Source of the DNA: Herbiconiux oxytropis
GTDB taxonomy: Bacteria; Actinomycetota; Actinomycetes; Actinomycetales; Microbacteriaceae
Assembly: GCF_024979315.1 (NCBI RefSeq)
Contig: NZ_JANLCK010000015.1
Span: 1-62,434, forward strand
Direction: 5' to 3'
DNA length: 62,434 nucleotides
Positions within the stretch are counted from its first letter, which is position 1. Every line of letters begins with the position of its first letter. Shown in pieces: positions 7,826 to 17,464 of the stretch. The position numbers were made by a program, and so were the translations under genes. The notes under the pieces are model-generated. The model searched no databases and was not told the origin of the DNA. It was given only the letters and a program-made list of their open reading frames with translations.

Positions 7826-7943
7826 GAGATCCTCCTCGATGTCTGAGCCCGATGTGTCTGCAGTGGCTCCTGTCGCGAAGCTACCACCGGCTCCGGGCCG
7901 CGGCCAGGACTTGCACGGATGTGCACGGCCTCGCCCGCCCGGC

Positions 7944-10562
7944 TCACTCCCGCACCACGTCGGCCGCCGCCTTGTCGGGCCGCCAGCCCCGCCACGAGGG
8001 CTGCCGCAGCCGGCCCGTGTCCGTCCACTCGGCGAACTCCACCTCGCCCACGAGCCGAGGTGTCACCCAGCGGGCGTCGCGCGCGTCGACGGCGGGCACG
8101 TCGGCCAGCGGCGGGGTCTTGCGCTCCATCCTGGCGAGCCGCGCCGTCACCTCCTCGAGGTCGCGCTCGCTGAACCCCGTGCCCACGCGACCGGCGTAGT
8201 TCAGGGTGCCCTCGGCATCCGGAACCGCCAGCAGCAGCGAGCCCACCTGGGCCGCCCGACGGCCCTTGCCTGGCCGCCAGCCCACCACCACGACCTCCTG
8301 GGTGGCCGTGTGCTTGATCTTGAGCCAGGTGCGGGAGCGCCGCCCGGGCGAGTAGCGGCTCTCCCGGCGCTTGGCCATCACACCCTCGAGGCCGAGTTCG
8401 CGGCTCGCAGCCACGGCGTGCTCGAGGTCGCCGTCGAACACCGGCGGCACGTGCACGGGGCCGTCGCTCTCGGGCAGGGTCTCGCCCAGGATGCGCCGAC
8501 GCGAGGTCCAGGGCCGGTTCACCAGCGGCTCGCCATCGAGCTCCAGCAGGTCGAACAGCATCAGGTCGACCTTGGTCCTCGCCCGGGCGGCCTCGACCTC
8601 GCGGGGCTTGCGGAGGCCCATCCGCTGCTGCAGCCGGCCGAAGCTCGGGCGCCCTCGGGAGTCGAGTGCCACGATCTCGCCGTCGAGCACCATCGACCGG
8701 CCGGGGTGCGAGGCCGCGAGCGCCTCGACGAGTTCGGGGTAGGCGGCGGTGACGTCGTTGCCGTTGCGGGTGCGGATGCGCACATCGCCCTGGTCGATGT
8801 CGATGACGGCCCGGATCCCGTCCCACTTCATCTCGAACGCCCACTCCTGGTCGTCGTGGAGCTCGAGCGGGGTCGCCGCCGACGCGAGCATCGGCGCCAC
8901 CGACCGCCGCCCGCCCGCCGCCGACGGGGTCGACGGGGTCTGGGGCCCCCGGTCGGAGTCGACGGAGCCCGAACCCGCCTCCACGTCGCGGCTCCGTCGA
9001 TTCCCCCCGCGGGCGGCAGCGGCAGCGGCCCCCTCCTTCGGCACCATCCTGTGGATGAGCCAGTTCTTCGCCGCCGCCGAGTCGCGGCCTCCGGTGTGGA
9101 TGAGAACGACCTTCCGTGGGTCGCCGAGACCGCCGGAGGGCTGCCCGTGCAGCGTGACGATGACCTCCTTGCCGTCGCGCCACTTCTCGAGCTCGTAGTC
9201 GCCGAAGTCCCAGATGACGACCTTCCCGGCGCCGTACTCCCCGGCCGGGATGGTGCCCTCGAACGAGCCGTACTCGAGCGGGTGGTCCTCGGTCATCACC
9301 GCGAGGTGGTTCTGCCCCGGGTCATCCGGAACGCCCTTCGGCAGGGCCCACGACACGAGCACCCCGTCGTGCTCGAGCCGGAAGTCCCAGTGCAGCCGGC
9401 GCGCGTGGTGCTCCTGGATGACGAAGCTCCGGCCCGAGGTGGGCTCGGGGGCCGCGTGGGGCACGGGCTCGGGCGTCTTCGAGCCGTCGCGCTTGGAGCG
9501 GTAGACGGCGAGCCGATCGGAGCCGCCGCCCGGTCCGGATCCGGAGCCGCCGCCCGAGCCGGAGCCGCCGCCCGCTCCCGCCCCACCCTCCGGGTGCGCC
9601 TCCTCCTGCTCGTCGGCCCCGCGATCCGAGTGCCACACCCCGCCCGGCGCCTCCACCGATCCGGGCTCCACGGCGCTCGCCGCAAGTGGATCCTCCTGCG
9701 AGGCGACCCGCGAGAGCACCTCCTCGAGCTCGAGCTGCCGGAGCCCCGGCGACTGGATCTCCTCCCACGTGCGCGGCACCGCCACCGTCGGCCGCAGCCG
9801 CCCGCGCAGCGAATAGGGGCAGATCGTGGTCTTGTTGCCGTTGTTCTGGCTCCAGTCGACGAGCACCTTTCCCCTGCGCTTGGTCTTCTTCATGTCGCTC
9901 ACCACGAGTGCGGGGTGGTCGGCCTCGAGCGCGCGTGCCAGTTCGTGCGCGACCGCCGACACCTCGTCCGAGGTCTGCCGCCCGTCGAGCGGCGCATACA
10001 GGTGGATGCCCTTGCTCCCCGAGGTCACCGGCACCGGATCGAGCCCCATCCCGACCAGGAGCGAACGTGCGAGCCCCGCCACCTCCACGCACTCCTCGAG
10101 CCCGGCGCCGTCTCCCGGGTCGAGGTCGATCACGAACCGGTCGGGGTTCTTCCGGCGCCCGTGCGCATCGACCCGCCACTGCGGAACGTGGATCTCGAGG
10201 GCCGCGATCTGCGCGAACCATGCGAGCGTCGCGGCGTTGTTGACGAGCGGATACTCGTTGACGTGATCCGAGTGCTCGATCGGCACCCGGCGCACCCAGT
10301 CGGGCGTGCCCTCGTCGAGGTTCTTCTGGAAGAACACCGGAGCCTCCCAGTCGGGCGTTCCGACGCCGTGCACCCAGCGCTTGCGAGTGGCCGGCCTGTT
10401 GCGGGCGTGCGGGATGAGGGTGGAGGCGATGGTCGCGTAGTAGCGGAAGACATCCGCCTTCGTGGTGCCGGTCTCGGGGTAGAGCACCTTGTCGAGGTTC
10501 GAGATGCGCAGCCGGTGGCCGCCGACCGAGACGGTCTGCTCGCCGCTGCCCTTGCCCGCCAT
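7944..10562 (-). CDS. ligD: ATP-dependent DNA ligase D (Pol-PE-LIG)
   Basis: An 872-aa multidomain end-joining enzyme. An N-terminal primase/polymerase domain (about 15-290) carries the metal motif IDLDP near 145-149. A Gly/Ser linker (about 325-350) leads to a 3'-phosphoesterase domain (about 375-510, HARRLHWDFRLEHDG). The ligase domain (about 555-865) has the nucleotidyl-Lys motif EMKWDGIRA near 578. Domain order matches mycobacterial LigD, not the Pseudomonas order. With Ku it repairs double-strand breaks. A -10-like CAGGAT sits 6 bases before the ATG, and the gene is divergent from ku with a 60-base gap. A much longer open frame upstream is antisense to ku and is not part of this gene. 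Confidence 0.96.
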   Translation of the reverse strand: MAGKGSGEQTVSVGGHRLRISNLDKVLYPETGTTKADVFRYYATIASTLIPHARNRPATRKRWVHGVGTPDWEAPVFFQKNLDEGTPDWVRRVPIEHSDHVNEYPLVNNAATLAWFAQIAALEIHVPQWRVDAHGRRKNPDRFVIDLDPGDGAGLEECVEVAGLARSLLVGMGLDPVPVTSGSKGIHLYAPLDGRQTSDEVSAVAHELARALEADHPALVVSDMKKTKRRGKVLVDWSQNNGNKTTICPYSLRGRLRPTVAVPRTWEEIQSPGLRQLELEEVLSRVASQEDPLAASAVEPGSVEAPGGVWHSDRGADEQEEAHPEGGAGAGGGSGSGGGSGSGPGGGSDRLAVYRSKRDGSKTPEPVPHAAPEPTSGRSFVIQEHHARRLHWDFRLEHDGVLVSWALPKGVPDDPGQNHLAVMTEDHPLEYGSFEGTIPAGEYGAGKVVIWDFGDYELEKWRDGKEVIVTLHGQPSGGLGDPRKVVLIHTGGRDSAAAKNWLIHRMVPKEGAAAAAARGGNRRSRDVEAGSGSVDSDRGPQTPSTPSAAGGRRSVAPMLASAATPLELHDDQEWAFEMKWDGIRAVIDIDQGDVRIRTRNGNDVTAAYPELVEALAASHPGRSMVLDGEIVALDSRGRPSFGRLQQRMGLRKPREVEAARARTKVDLMLFDLLELDGEPLVNRPWTSRRRILGETLPESDGPVHVPPVFDGDLEHAVAASRELGLEGVMAKRRESRYSPGRRSRTWLKIKHTATQEVVVVGWRPGKGRRAAQVGSLLLAVPDAEGTLNYAGRVGTGFSERDLEEVTARLARMERKTPPLADVPAVDARDARWVTPRLVGEVEFAEWTDTGRLRQPSWRGWRPDKAAADVVRE

Positions 10563-10568
10563 GCCTCC

Positions 10569-10574
10569 ATCCTG
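10569..10574 (-). promoter_or_regulatory. ligD -10-like element
   Basis: Minus-strand CAGGAT ends 6 bases before the ligD ATG at 10562. GGAGG overlapping the spacer lies too close to the ATG to serve as a ribosome-binding site. Confidence 0.45.
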
Positions 10575-10611
10575 CTCCGAATCGATGGGGTCGGAACACC
10601 CGCTTTCGCGG

Positions 10612-10617
10612 TTGAAT
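10612..10617 (+). promoter_or_regulatory. ku -10-like element
   Basis: TTGAAT ends 5 bases before the ku ATG at 10623, within the 60-base divergent region shared with ligD. Confidence 0.35.
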
Positions 10618-10622
10618 GGATC

Positions 10623-11615
10623 ATGCGATCCATCTGGAAGGGCGCCATCACGTTCGGTCTCGTCAACGTGCCCGTGAAGGTCTACGGCGCCACCGAGGAC
10701 CACGACATCTCGCTGCACCAGGTGCACGAGGCCGATGGCGGGCGAATCCGCTACCAGCGCCGGTGCGAGATCGACGGCACGATCATCGACTACGCCGACA
10801 TCGCGCGCGCCTACGACGACGGCGAGCGCACCGTCATCCTCACCAAGGACGACCTGGCGTCGCTCCCCGAGGAGCGCAGCCGCGAGATCGAGGTCGTCGA
10901 GTTCGTGCCGAGTGAGCAGATCGATCCGATCATGCTCGACAAGAGCTACTTCCTCGAGCCCGACTCGAAGTCGCCCAAGGCCTACGCCCTGCTCCGCAAG
11001 ACCCTCGAGTCGACCGACCGCACCGCCATCGTGCACTTCGCGCTCCGGCAGAAGACGCGGCTGGGCGCCCTGCGCGTGCGCGGCGACGTGCTCGTGCTGC
11101 AGGCGCTGCTCTGGGACGACGAGGTGCGCGAGGCCGCCTTCCCCGCGCTCGACGAGCCCACGAAGGTGTCGTCGCAGGAGCTCGAGATGGCGATGTCGCT
11201 CGTCGACCAGTTCGCCACCGACTTCGCGCCCGAGAAGTTCACCGACGACTACCAGGAGCAGCTGCGCACGCTCATCGAGGCCAAGCTCGCCCAGGGCGAC
11301 GCGATGGACACCGACGAGACCTTCGGCCGGGAGCCCGGCGAGGGGGACGGCGGCGGCGAGGTGCTCGACCTCATGGAGGCGCTGAAGCGCTCGGTCGACA
11401 AGAGCCGTGGCGGCGGATCTGCCGAGAAGAAGGCTCCGGAGAAGAAGGCGCCGGCGAAGAAGAGTGACGACGAAGACGAGGGTGTCACCTCGAACGTGAA
11501 GAAGCCCGTCGCCGAGAAGGCTCCTGCCAAGAAGGCTCCCGCCAAGAAACCCGCCGCCACCAAGCCCGCCGCCACCAAGAAGGCGCCCGCGAAGAGGTCC
11601 ACGAAGGCCTCCTAG
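10623..11615 (+). CDS. ku: Ku DNA end-binding protein
   Basis: A 330-aa bacterial Ku: a homodimeric ring that threads onto broken DNA ends and recruits LigD. It starts MRSIWKGAITFGLVNVPVK, with the core at about 1-255 including the QEL(E)MA...LVDQ region near 185. After about residue 265 there is a low-complexity Lys/Ala/Pro tail with repeated KKAPAKK and a mid-tail acidic patch (DDEDEG). Lys-rich tails of this kind are known in mycobacterial Ku and bind DNA. It is the partner of the divergent ligD. Confidence 0.96.
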   Translation: MRSIWKGAITFGLVNVPVKVYGATEDHDISLHQVHEADGGRIRYQRRCEIDGTIIDYADIARAYDDGERTVILTKDDLASLPEERSREIEVVEFVPSEQIDPIMLDKSYFLEPDSKSPKAYALLRKTLESTDRTAIVHFALRQKTRLGALRVRGDVLVLQALLWDDEVREAAFPALDEPTKVSSQELEMAMSLVDQFATDFAPEKFTDDYQEQLRTLIEAKLAQGDAMDTDETFGREPGEGDGGGEVLDLMEALKRSVDKSRGGGSAEKKAPEKKAPAKKSDDEDEGVTSNVKKPVAEKAPAKKAPAKKPAATKPAATKKAPAKRSTKAS

Positions 11616-11682
11616 CCCGAGCCCTACTCCCCGATGCCGTCCAGGCAGCCCTCGTCGGCCACGTACGACGAGAGCCCGCGGC

Positions 11683-12633
11683 TCACGACGACGCCTCGGC
11701 GGCCAGCCGATCGTCTTTGTTCTGCGCCCGGGAGAGCAGGAACACCCCGGCGATGGCCACGGCCCCCGCCAGCACGAACACGAAGATCGACCACAGCGGC
11801 GCACCCGCCGCCTCGCCCAGGATGACGATGCCGAGCACCACGGCCACCACGGGGTCGATCACGGTGAGCCCGGCCACGACGACCTCGGGCTTCGACTCCA
11901 CGTGCGAGAGCTGCACGAAGTAGATCGAGAGCCCGCCTCCCACGATGATGCCGAGGAGGCACAGCAGCGTGAGCACGATGCCCGAGTCGAACCGGAACTC
12001 CTCCCCGAGCTCCGAGAGCGCGCTCTGCACGCGCAGGATGACGGTCTTGCCGAGCGACGCCACGAAGCCGGCCAGGATGCCTCCCGCGAAGACGTGCAGG
12101 ATCGGGTGCACGGGCTTCTTGCGCACGCGCGACACCACGAACACGGCCGCGATCGCCAGCAGCACCACCGCGAGCACGATCAGGATCGCGATCAGCTGCT
12201 CGTCGCGGATGGGCCGCTGCTTCGACACCACGGCCGCCACCGCCACGAACACGCCGACACCCGCGATGCAGATGAGGATGGCGCGGACGACCCGCTTGGT
12301 GGGCAGCCTCTTGGTGGCCCAGGCGGTGAGGAGGGCGGCGAACACGAGCGCCGTGACGCCCACGGGCTGCACCACGATGAGCGGCGCCAGCGAGAGGCTC
12401 GCCAGCTGCACGAGGATGGCGGCGCCGAGCGAGAGCGTGCCGAGCAGCCACACCCGGCTCCGCATGAGCCGCTTGACCTGTTTCAGGCCGAGGCCCGTCG
12501 CCTCGCCCTGCGCGGAGACCTTGCCGACCCCGCGCGACTGCAGCTCGTTGCCGAGCGAGAGCAGAAGGGCAGCCACGACGGCGAGGGCGATTCCGGCGAG
12601 CGGGAGCGAGGTGAGGGTGACCGGCTCGGTCAT
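11683..12633 (-). CDS. DMT-superfamily transporter
   Basis: A 316-aa integral membrane protein with about nine hydrophobic segments in two EamA-like halves. A conserved LGNELQSRG lies near residue 27 and VVQPVGVTALVFAALLTAW near 85-103; this resembles the NIPA/DUF803-like branch of the drug/metabolite transporters. Substrate is unknown. The ATG at 12633 is preceded by GGAG at 8 bases; an upstream in-frame extension has no support. It is convergent with ku. Confidence 0.82.
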   Translation of the reverse strand: MTEPVTLTSLPLAGIALAVVAALLLSLGNELQSRGVGKVSAQGEATGLGLKQVKRLMRSRVWLLGTLSLGAAILVQLASLSLAPLIVVQPVGVTALVFAALLTAWATKRLPTKRVVRAILICIAGVGVFVAVAAVVSKQRPIRDEQLIAILIVLAVVLLAIAAVFVVSRVRKKPVHPILHVFAGGILAGFVASLGKTVILRVQSALSELGEEFRFDSGIVLTLLCLLGIIVGGGLSIYFVQLSHVESKPEVVVAGLTVIDPVVAVVLGIVILGEAAGAPLWSIFVFVLAGAVAIAGVFLLSRAQNKDDRLAAEASS

Positions 12634-12716
12634 GCGGCAGTCTCCATCTTCCGAATATTGCACAGTCTGCGTCGGAGCGGCGGGCCATACGGCCTCGCTC
12701 CTTCGCATTCTGTGCA

Positions 12717-14045
12717 TCACTCGCCTCGCGCGAGCCCCCATCGCGGGTACAGCAGCTCGAAGGCGCGCGTGAAACCGTACTCGATGGTCGCCGACTCGTG
12801 CCCGGTGCCTGGCGAGACCACGAGGTGCGACTGCATCCCCGCCTCCGCCGCCGCGGCGTGCAGGATGCGCGAGTAGCCGAGGTAGGGCTCGTCGTCGGAG
12901 CCGTCGGCGAACACCGCGATGGTGTCGGCGTAGAGCGCGGCGACTGCCGGATCGGAGGCTCCCGCCGCCAGGATGGTCAGCGGCTTGGCCGCGTCGAAGG
13001 CCGCCTGGTCGCCGCCGAAGCCGATCTCGAGGGTGTCGCCGTCGTCGCCGCCGAGGTCGGGCTCGAGCTCGCCGGAGATGTCGACGATGCTGCCCCAGAC
13101 CTCAGGGAACGCCGCGCCAGAGGCGATGCTGCACTCGCCGCCGTTGGAGAACCCCGCGATGGTCCAGTCGGTGCGCGAGGGCAGCACGTTGAAGGTCGAG
13201 GAGATGAAGGCCGGCACGTCGCGGTTGACGTAGCTGAGGGCATCCCCCTGATAGCCGTCGACGCAGAGCGGGTTGTTCGTGCCCGATCCGCCGAGCTGGT
13301 CGACCGACACCACGATCGGGGCGAGGCCCTCGTGGCGCGCGGCGAACCGGTCGAGCACCGCACCGACGTCGGCCACGTCCGGCGCCCCCGGCTGCCCGCT
13401 CAGGAAGACGACCACGGGCAGGGCCGGGGCATCCGGGAGCCGCGCCGCCGGCGGCAGGTACACGATCGCGTCGCGGGGCTCGAACGAGGGGTCGGAGGCC
13501 GGGATGGGGATCGAGCCGTGCGTGCTCGTGGTCGGCATCGAGGCGGGCGGCTGCCAGCTCGCGGCGAGGGGCCCTGGCGGGTTCGTGGAGTGCGGGGCGA
13601 GCCCGGAGACGTCGAGCGGCTGCTCGATCGAGATGTCGAGCAGGTCGCCGAGGTTCTTCAGAATGCCGAAGTCGGCCGAGATGCCGAGCGTCGCCGTCCA
13701 GGCGAACAGCCCGATCGCCCACACGGCGATCACCTTCCGCCACCAGCGGGAACGGCGGAGGTTCACGAACGCGAGGGCGACGGATGCTCCGGCGAGCACG
13801 ATCCAGAGCCGTGCGGTGATGGCCATGGGTGAGTTGAACAGGTCGAGCAGATCCTGCATCACGAACGTGACGGCGAGGGCGGCGAGCGATCCGCCCACGA
13901 GGGCGCTCGCCGCGGTCACGAGCCAGTGCCGGGAGGGCGGGCGCACCAGGAGGTAGATGAAGACGGCGGCGGCGAGCACGTAGGTGCCCCAGAGGAAGGG
14001 GCCGTCGACGATGCGCAGCGCCAGCAGCCAGTCCCAGCCGTTCAT
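12717..14045 (-). CDS. membrane-anchored alpha/beta hydrolase-fold esterase
   Basis: A 442-aa protein. The first ~140 residues carry four hydrophobic segments. An extracytoplasmic esterase domain (about 165-440) follows, related to the esterase-D/antigen-85-type fold, with nucleophile elbow GFSNGGEC near 300, an acidic region DISGELEP and a probable catalytic His in SPGTGHESATIEYGF near 420. It could act on cell-envelope esters; this is inference. AGGAG lies 6 bases before the ATG. It is divergent from glyS. Confidence 0.8.
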   Translation of the reverse strand: MNGWDWLLALRIVDGPFLWGTYVLAAAVFIYLLVRPPSRHWLVTAASALVGGSLAALAVTFVMQDLLDLFNSPMAITARLWIVLAGASVALAFVNLRRSRWWRKVIAVWAIGLFAWTATLGISADFGILKNLGDLLDISIEQPLDVSGLAPHSTNPPGPLAASWQPPASMPTTSTHGSIPIPASDPSFEPRDAIVYLPPAARLPDAPALPVVVFLSGQPGAPDVADVGAVLDRFAARHEGLAPIVVSVDQLGGSGTNNPLCVDGYQGDALSYVNRDVPAFISSTFNVLPSRTDWTIAGFSNGGECSIASGAAFPEVWGSIVDISGELEPDLGGDDGDTLEIGFGGDQAAFDAAKPLTILAAGASDPAVAALYADTIAVFADGSDDEPYLGYSRILHAAAAEAGMQSHLVVSPGTGHESATIEYGFTRAFELLYPRWGLARGE

Positions 14046-14093
14046 AGAGGCTCCTGTCCACCCCGCGGGTCCGGGCGGTTCGACCGCTCCGAT

Positions 14094-14099
14094 TAGAAT
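14094..14099 (+). promoter_or_regulatory. glyS -10 candidate
   Basis: TAGAAT, 54 bases before the glyS ATG, leaving a leader with GGAG 8 bases ahead of the start. No clear -35 element is visible. Confidence 0.4.
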
Positions 14100-14153
14100 T
14101 GTCGCTGATCCAGCGCGAGCAGCCGGCCGCGCGGAGATATCGGAGCCCACCTC

Positions 14154-15536
14154 ATGCCTGCATCCCGTCTCGATTCTGTCATCGCCCTCGCGAAGCGCCG
14201 CGGCTTCGTCTTCCCGACGGGGGAGATCTACGGCGGAACCCGCTCGGCGTGGGACTACGGGCCCCTCGGCGTGGAGCTCAAGGAGAACATCAAGCGCCAG
14301 TGGTGGAAGTTCATGGTGCAGTCGCGCGACAACGTCGTGGGACTCGACTCGGCCGTCATCCTGCCCAAGGCGGTCTGGGAGGCCTCCGGCCACGTCGAGG
14401 TCTTCAGCGACCCGCTCGTGGAGTCGCTGCACACCCACAAGCGCTACCGCGCCGACCACCTGCTCGAGGCCTACGAGGAGAAGCACGGCCACCCGCCGGA
14501 GAACGGCCTCGCCGACATCCGCGACCCCGAGACCGGCCAGCCCGGGTCGTGGACGGAGCCGCGCCAGTTCTCGGGCCTGCTCAAGACCTTCCTCGGCGTG
14601 ATCGACGACGAGAGCGGCCTGCACTACCTGCGGCCCGAGACCGCCCAGGGCATCTTCGTCGACTTCAACGCCGTGCTCAACAGCTCCCGGCAGAAGCCGC
14701 CGTTCGGCATCGGCCAGATCGGCAAGAGCTTCCGCAACGAGATCACGCCCGGCAACTTCATCTTCCGCACCCGCGAGTTCGAGCAGATGGAGATGGAGTT
14801 CTTCGTCAAGCCCGGGGAGGACGAGGAGTGGCACCAGTACTGGATCGACCAGCGCTTCCAGTGGTACACCGACCTCGGCATCGACCCCGAGAACCTCCGG
14901 CTCTACGAGCACCCCAAGGAGAAGCTCTCGCACTACTCCAAGCGCACGGTCGACATCGAGTACAAGTTCGGCTTCCAGGGCTCGGCGTTCGGTGAGCTGG
15001 AGGGTGTCGCCAACCGTGGCGACTTCGACCTGACGACGCACTCGAAGGCCTCGGGCACCGACCTGTCGTACTTCGACCAGACCACCAACGAGCGGTGGAC
15101 CCCGTACGTGATCGAACCGGCCGCCGGCCTCACCCGCTCGCTCATGGCGTTCCTCGTGGACGCGTTCCACGAAGACGAGGCGCCCAACACCAAGGGTGGC
15201 GTCGACAAGCGCACGGTGCTGAAGCTCGACCCGCGGCTCTCGCCCGTCAAGGCCGCCGTGCTGCCGCTCTCCCGCAACGAGGCGCTCTCGCCGCTCGCGA
15301 AGAAGCTCGCCGCCGACCTCCGCCAGAACTGGAACGTCGACTTCGACGACGCCGGAGCCATCGGCCGCCGCTACCGCCGGCAGGACGAGATCGGCACCCC
15401 GTTCTGCATCACCGTCGACTTCGACAGCCTCGACGACAACGCGGTCACGGTGCGCGAGCGCGACTCCATGGCCCAGGAGCGCATCTCGCTCGATCGCCTG
15501 GTCCCCTACCTCGCCTCGAAGCTCGTAGGCGCCTAA
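14154..15536 (+). CDS. glyS: glycine-tRNA ligase
   Basis: A 460-aa alpha2-type glycyl-tRNA synthetase, the single-polypeptide form used by actinobacteria. It has the N-terminal [14 protein letters not shown] motif, class II motif 2 [19 protein letters not shown] near 195-213, and a C-terminal anticodon-binding domain from about 350. It charges tRNA-Gly in the cytosol. Although named glyS here, it is not the beta subunit of the tetrameric enzyme. A perfect 22-bp hairpin follows the stop. Confidence 0.97.
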   Translation: MPASRLDSVIALAKRRGFVFPTGEIYGGTRSAWDYGPLGVELKENIKRQWWKFMVQSRDNVVGLDSAVILPKAVWEASGHVEVFSDPLVESLHTHKRYRADHLLEAYEEKHGHPPENGLADIRDPETGQPGSWTEPRQFSGLLKTFLGVIDDESGLHYLRPETAQGIFVDFNAVLNSSRQKPPFGIGQIGKSFRNEITPGNFIFRTREFEQMEMEFFVKPGEDEEWHQYWIDQRFQWYTDLGIDPENLRLYEHPKEKLSHYSKRTVDIEYKFGFQGSAFGELEGVANRGDFDLTTHSKASGTDLSYFDQTTNERWTPYVIEPAAGLTRSLMAFLVDAFHEDEAPNTKGGVDKRTVLKLDPRLSPVKAAVLPLSRNEALSPLAKKLAADLRQNWNVDFDDAGAIGRRYRRQDEIGTPFCITVDFDSLDDNAVTVRERDSMAQERISLDRLVPYLASKLVGA

Positions 15537-15540
15537 CCCT

Positions 15541-15604
15541 CTGCCGAACCGTCACTTTCCACACTTCTCCCGCCCGGGAAGCGTGGAAAGTGACGGTTCG
15601 GCAG
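15541..15604. terminator. 22-bp perfect hairpin, bidirectional terminator (family A, copy 1)
   Basis: Arms 15541-15562 and 15583-15604 pair perfectly, built on CTGCCGAACCGTCACTTTCC, around a 20-base loop that itself folds (CTTC/GAAG). It lies between convergent glyS and the phosphoesterase gene. A related copy is at 20943-21006. Confidence 0.8.
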
Positions 15605-17464
15605 TCAGGGCTTCGGGGTAGGAGCGGGGGTGGGGGTGCCGTCGACCGAGTCGAGGGTGCCGAAGAGCTGCCCCTGCGCGTTCTGGGTCTGCATGAGCGC
15701 GGCGAAGGCCTCGCCGTAGGTCTCGGGCTCTTCGGTGTCCGGGTCGCCGTACTTCGCCATCAGGATGCCGAGCAGTCCCTTGGCGGGGTTCGAGATCGGC
15801 TTGACCTTGTGGTCGGCGCTCGACGTGTCGAAGCTCACCTCCGGGTTCGGCGGCGTGTACTGCGGCAGGGTCTGCGGCCACTGGGTCGCCGGCCGCGGCG
15901 TCGTGAGGTTGATGGCGCCGAACATGTGGTGCGACTTCACGTCGCGGCGGGTGAGCGGCTTCAGGCCGTGCAGCTTCGTGAGCGTCGAGATCACCGAGCC
16001 GTGGTCCATCTGCTCGTTGATGATCGTGTTCTTCGCGGTGTAGGCCGAGATCGCGATGGCCGGCACCCGGCAGCCGAACCGGTCGAAGGTGAAGCCCATC
16101 TCGCCCGCGTCGCCCGTGCGCGGCGGGGTGGCCCGGGGCGGGGGCACGTGGTCGTAGGTGCCACCGTGCTCGTCGAAGGTCACGAACAGCATCGTGTTCA
16201 TCGCGTTCGAGCCCTGCGGTGCGTCGCTCGAGCGGATGGCGGAGTAGACGGCGTGCAGCAGGGCGTCGGCGGCCCGCGCATCCGACACGGCGCCGTCGAT
16301 CACGAGACCGCCGTCGTCGGCTCCGTCGTCGCTCTCGCGCAGCACCCCGACCGGCGGATGCATGTCGTTGTGGTTGTAGACCATCCGCGGCTCGATGAAG
16401 GCGTAGTCGGGCAGGTTCCCGTTCTCCACGTCGTCGTAGAACTGCTCCATCACCCGGAAGTTGGTCTTCCAGTACGGCTCGAGGGCGGGCGCGTGCAGCA
16501 CTCCCGTCATGGAGACGAGCTGGGCGGCGTCGTAGTAGACGCGCCAGGTGAGGCCGGCCTCCTCGAGGCGGTTGAAGATGGTGGTCGACTCCTCCGGCGG
16601 CACGTCGAGCCACTTGTCGTAGCCGCCCTCGCCCTTGTTGGTCACGAAGCCGTGCGAGGTCGAGGCGTGGAAGAACACGCGGTTGCAGAAGGTCTGCGAG
16701 GGCACCGCGCTGAACCAGTGGTCGAACACGGCGAACTCCTTCGCCAGGGTCGAGAACACCGGGAGCATCTCGGGGGTGAACCCGCCCATCGCGCGCTCGG
16801 CATCCTTCTCGGTGGGGGTCTCGCGATTGCGGGTGATGTGGCGGTAGTTGACGAAGTAGTCCTCCACGAAGCCCTTCATCGTGGGGGTGTCGCCCGGTTC
16901 CGGTGCGTTGTAGGGGTACTGCAGCCCGTTCGCGTGCAGGTCGGCGTTGCCCTCGGGGTCCACCCGCTGGAAGAGCTGGGTGTTGACGTGCGGGTACTCC
17001 TCACCGGGGTCCGGATCCGGGCTCGACATGATCTCGTCGGTCGAACCCGAGTAGGGGCGCGCCTTGACGACCTTGTCGGTGCCCGGGATGGGGTTGGAGT
17101 GGTCGCCCTGGTGCAGGCCCTCGAATGACTGCCCGTTCTTCAGCTCCTCGTTCTTGTAGAGCCAGCCGAGCACGTTGTCGAACGAGCGGTTCTCGTACAT
17201 CATCACCACGAGGTGCTCGAAGCCGACTTTGGCCTCGGCCTTCTCGGCCGCGAAGTCGAGGCTCGACTCCTGGGCGTAGACGCCCACTCCGATCGAGGCG
17301 CCCGCGAGCCCGCCCGCCGCGGCGCCCGCGGCTCCGACCGCGGCGGCCTTGAGGAACGCTCGGCGGGAGGCCACCGCTCCCTCGGCGTCGGGAGCGGCGG
17401 GGGTGGGGGTGTAGGGCTGCTGCTCCTGCTTCGGGGTGCGGCGGCGGCCGAACGGCGGTGTCAT
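15605..17464 (-). CDS. Tat-exported phospholipase C-like phosphoesterase
   Basis: A 619-aa secreted enzyme of the phosphoesterase family that includes bacterial phospholipase C and acid phosphatase AcpA. A Tat signal (SRRAFLK, residues 33-39, then an Ala/Gly-rich core) is preceded by a long Pro-rich leader. Catalytic-region motifs are MMYENRSFDNVLGW, TFCNRVFFHAST and VTFDEHGGTYDHVPPP. Likely substrates are phospholipids or other phosphodiesters outside the cell; specificity is inferred only. Its ATG overlaps the stop of the upstream aldo/keto reductase (ATGA), so they form a transcription unit. Confidence 0.9.
   Translation of the reverse strand: MTPPFGRRRTPKQEQQPYTPTPAAPDAEGAVASRRAFLKAAAVGAAGAAAGGLAGASIGVGVYAQESSLDFAAEKAEAKVGFEHLVVMMYENRSFDNVLGWLYKNEELKNGQSFEGLHQGDHSNPIPGTDKVVKARPYSGSTDEIMSSPDPDPGEEYPHVNTQLFQRVDPEGNADLHANGLQYPYNAPEPGDTPTMKGFVEDYFVNYRHITRNRETPTEKDAERAMGGFTPEMLPVFSTLAKEFAVFDHWFSAVPSQTFCNRVFFHASTSHGFVTNKGEGGYDKWLDVPPEESTTIFNRLEEAGLTWRVYYDAAQLVSMTGVLHAPALEPYWKTNFRVMEQFYDDVENGNLPDYAFIEPRMVYNHNDMHPPVGVLRESDDGADDGGLVIDGAVSDARAADALLHAVYSAIRSSDAPQGSNAMNTMLFVTFDEHGGTYDHVPPPRATPPRTGDAGEMGFTFDRFGCRVPAIAISAYTAKNTIINEQMDHGSVISTLTKLHGLKPLTRRDVKSHHMFGAINLTTPRPATQWPQTLPQYTPPNPEVSFDTSSADHKVKPISNPAKGLLGILMAKYGDPDTEEPETYGEAFAALMQTQNAQGQLFGTLDSVDGTPTPAPTPKP

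Noticed and set aside
10563-11804. Upstream extension of the ligD frame across ku
   Set aside because: It is antisense to an intact ku gene and reads as Leu/Arg/Val-rich shadow; the LigD family start fits the ATG at 10562.
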